From positions 2,701,001 through 2,765,000 of the forward strand of contig CM074758.1 in the NCBI GenBank assembly GCA_037355855.1: a stretch of 64,000 bases of DNA, read 5' to 3'. A program made the position numbers and the translations under genes. This document shows positions 63,548-64,000 of the stretch, in pieces; position 1 is the stretch's first letter; every line of letters starts with the position of its first letter. The DNA is from Pseudo-nitzschia pungens. Taxonomy: Eukaryota > Bacillariophyta > Bacillariophyceae > Bacillariales > Bacillariaceae. The notes below the pieces were generated by a model. The model searched no databases. It saw only the letters and a program-made list of their open reading frames with translations, and had not been told where the DNA came from.

Positions 63548-64000
63548 TCAGTATTGATGCGTAGGAACAGGATACGACGCCGAGGGATATCCAGCTGGTT
63601 GCTGCTGCTGCTGCTGCTGTTGTGGATAACCGCCGGGTGGTTGCGCAAACGAGGGAGCCGGAGCTTGCTGAGCAAACGCCGGCGGCGCGGGCGCGTGTTG
63701 CGGATAATGCTGTTGTTGTGGTTGTGGTTGTTGTGGTTGTCCCGGATATCCCTGGGGAGCGGGAGCACCGTACGGAGCATGGTACGACTGTTGCTGCTGC
63801 TGCGGTGGCCCCGTCGTCGAGGACGGATAAAATGCGGGCTGTTGGGGAGGGGCTCCCGGATAGGCCGCATTGGGATTGACGGCGGGGACCAGTGCTCCGG
63901 CACCGGGGTCCCCAAAGAAGGGGGGCACGGATGCCGATTCGTCCATTGCACCCTTATTGCTGTTGCCCATAAAGTCAATACTGGGTGCCCTATTTGGTCT
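63548..64000 (-). CDS. Pro/Gln/Ala-rich protein, C-terminal part, runs off the window
   Basis: The minus-strand frame is open from the window edge to the stop at 63548, so the N-terminus is missing. An internal Met at 63970 is not necessarily the start, because upstream codons (NRAPSIDF) are also protein-like. The visible 150 residues are Pro/Gln/Ala/Tyr-rich with glutamine runs (coded by CAG/CAA) and PPQQ/YPG repeats, typical of a disordered tail on a membrane-traffic or RNA-binding protein. No domain is visible, so function is open. Confidence 0.6.
   Translation of the reverse strand, partial: RPNRAPSIDFMGNSNKGAMDESASVPPFFGDPGAGALVPAVNPNAAYPGAPPQQPAFYPSSTTGPPQQQQQSYHAPYGAPAPQGYPGQPQQPQPQQQHYPQHAPAPPAFAQQAPAPSFAQPPGGYPQQQQQQQQPAGYPSASYPVPTHQY

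Noticed and set aside
1..64000. CRISPR arrays, rRNA and tRNA genes
   Set aside because: Tandem repeats here lack unique spacers, and no tRNA T-loop or acceptor pairing or rRNA text was recognised; a tRNAscan or Infernal run would settle it.

Overview
This window looks like nuclear DNA of a diatom, probably a pennate one. The clues are genes broken by short GT-AG introns, a diatom-style plastid presequence with an ASAF motif (62554 onward), a type II membrane LRR protein (35867-38442), a gametolysin-like M11 protease with a Ser/Pro-rich linker, and intergenic DNA full of GTAC/TACG-rich palindromes. The family is my inference; no species can be named from this sequence alone.

Host genes sit in four blocks. 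Left, 0.3-8.1 kb: a secreted M11 metalloprotease, the mitochondrial Rieske iron-sulfur protein, and a long disordered protein ending in a degenerate response-regulator receiver domain. Middle, 35.8-45.5 kb: a spliced LRR membrane protein, a disordered protein with repeated Trp-Leu motifs, a DNAJB12/14-like ER co-chaperone, and a TspO/MBR-like multipass membrane protein. Right, 53.1-60.9 kb: a golgin-84 homologue, the ribosome biogenesis factor RRS1, and a protein kinase with a very long insertion in its activation segment. Far right, 62.5-64 kb: a candidate plastid-targeted protein and the C-terminal end of a Pro/Gln-rich protein that runs off the window.

Mobile and repetitive DNA fills the rest. 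From 11 to 23 kb lie a 22-bp minisatellite, a spliced gene for a coiled-coil protein with an acidic tail, a CACTA/Plavaka-like DDE transposase, several tandem repeats, a 2OG-Fe(II) dioxygenase-like gene with three near-identical copies of one intron upstream, and an orphan protein with an Ala-Asp-Ala-Thr repeat. From about 24.1 to 34.95 kb lies an apparently intact two-ORF non-LTR retrotransposon (APE endonuclease, reverse transcriptase, RNase H). Its 5' leader holds tandem ~191-bp monomers, its two ORFs overlap at a stop-start junction, and it is bracketed by diverged direct repeats. From 46.16 to 52.01 kb lies a complete Ty3/gypsy element with 191-bp LTRs that read as identical, a perfect 5-bp target duplication, and Gag and Pol in one frame separated by a single TGA followed at once by ATG.

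The host genes do not form a pathway. The most unusual content is the transposon-rich 11-35 kb interval, especially the dioxygenase gene with its triplicated intron and the repeat-bracketed non-LTR element.
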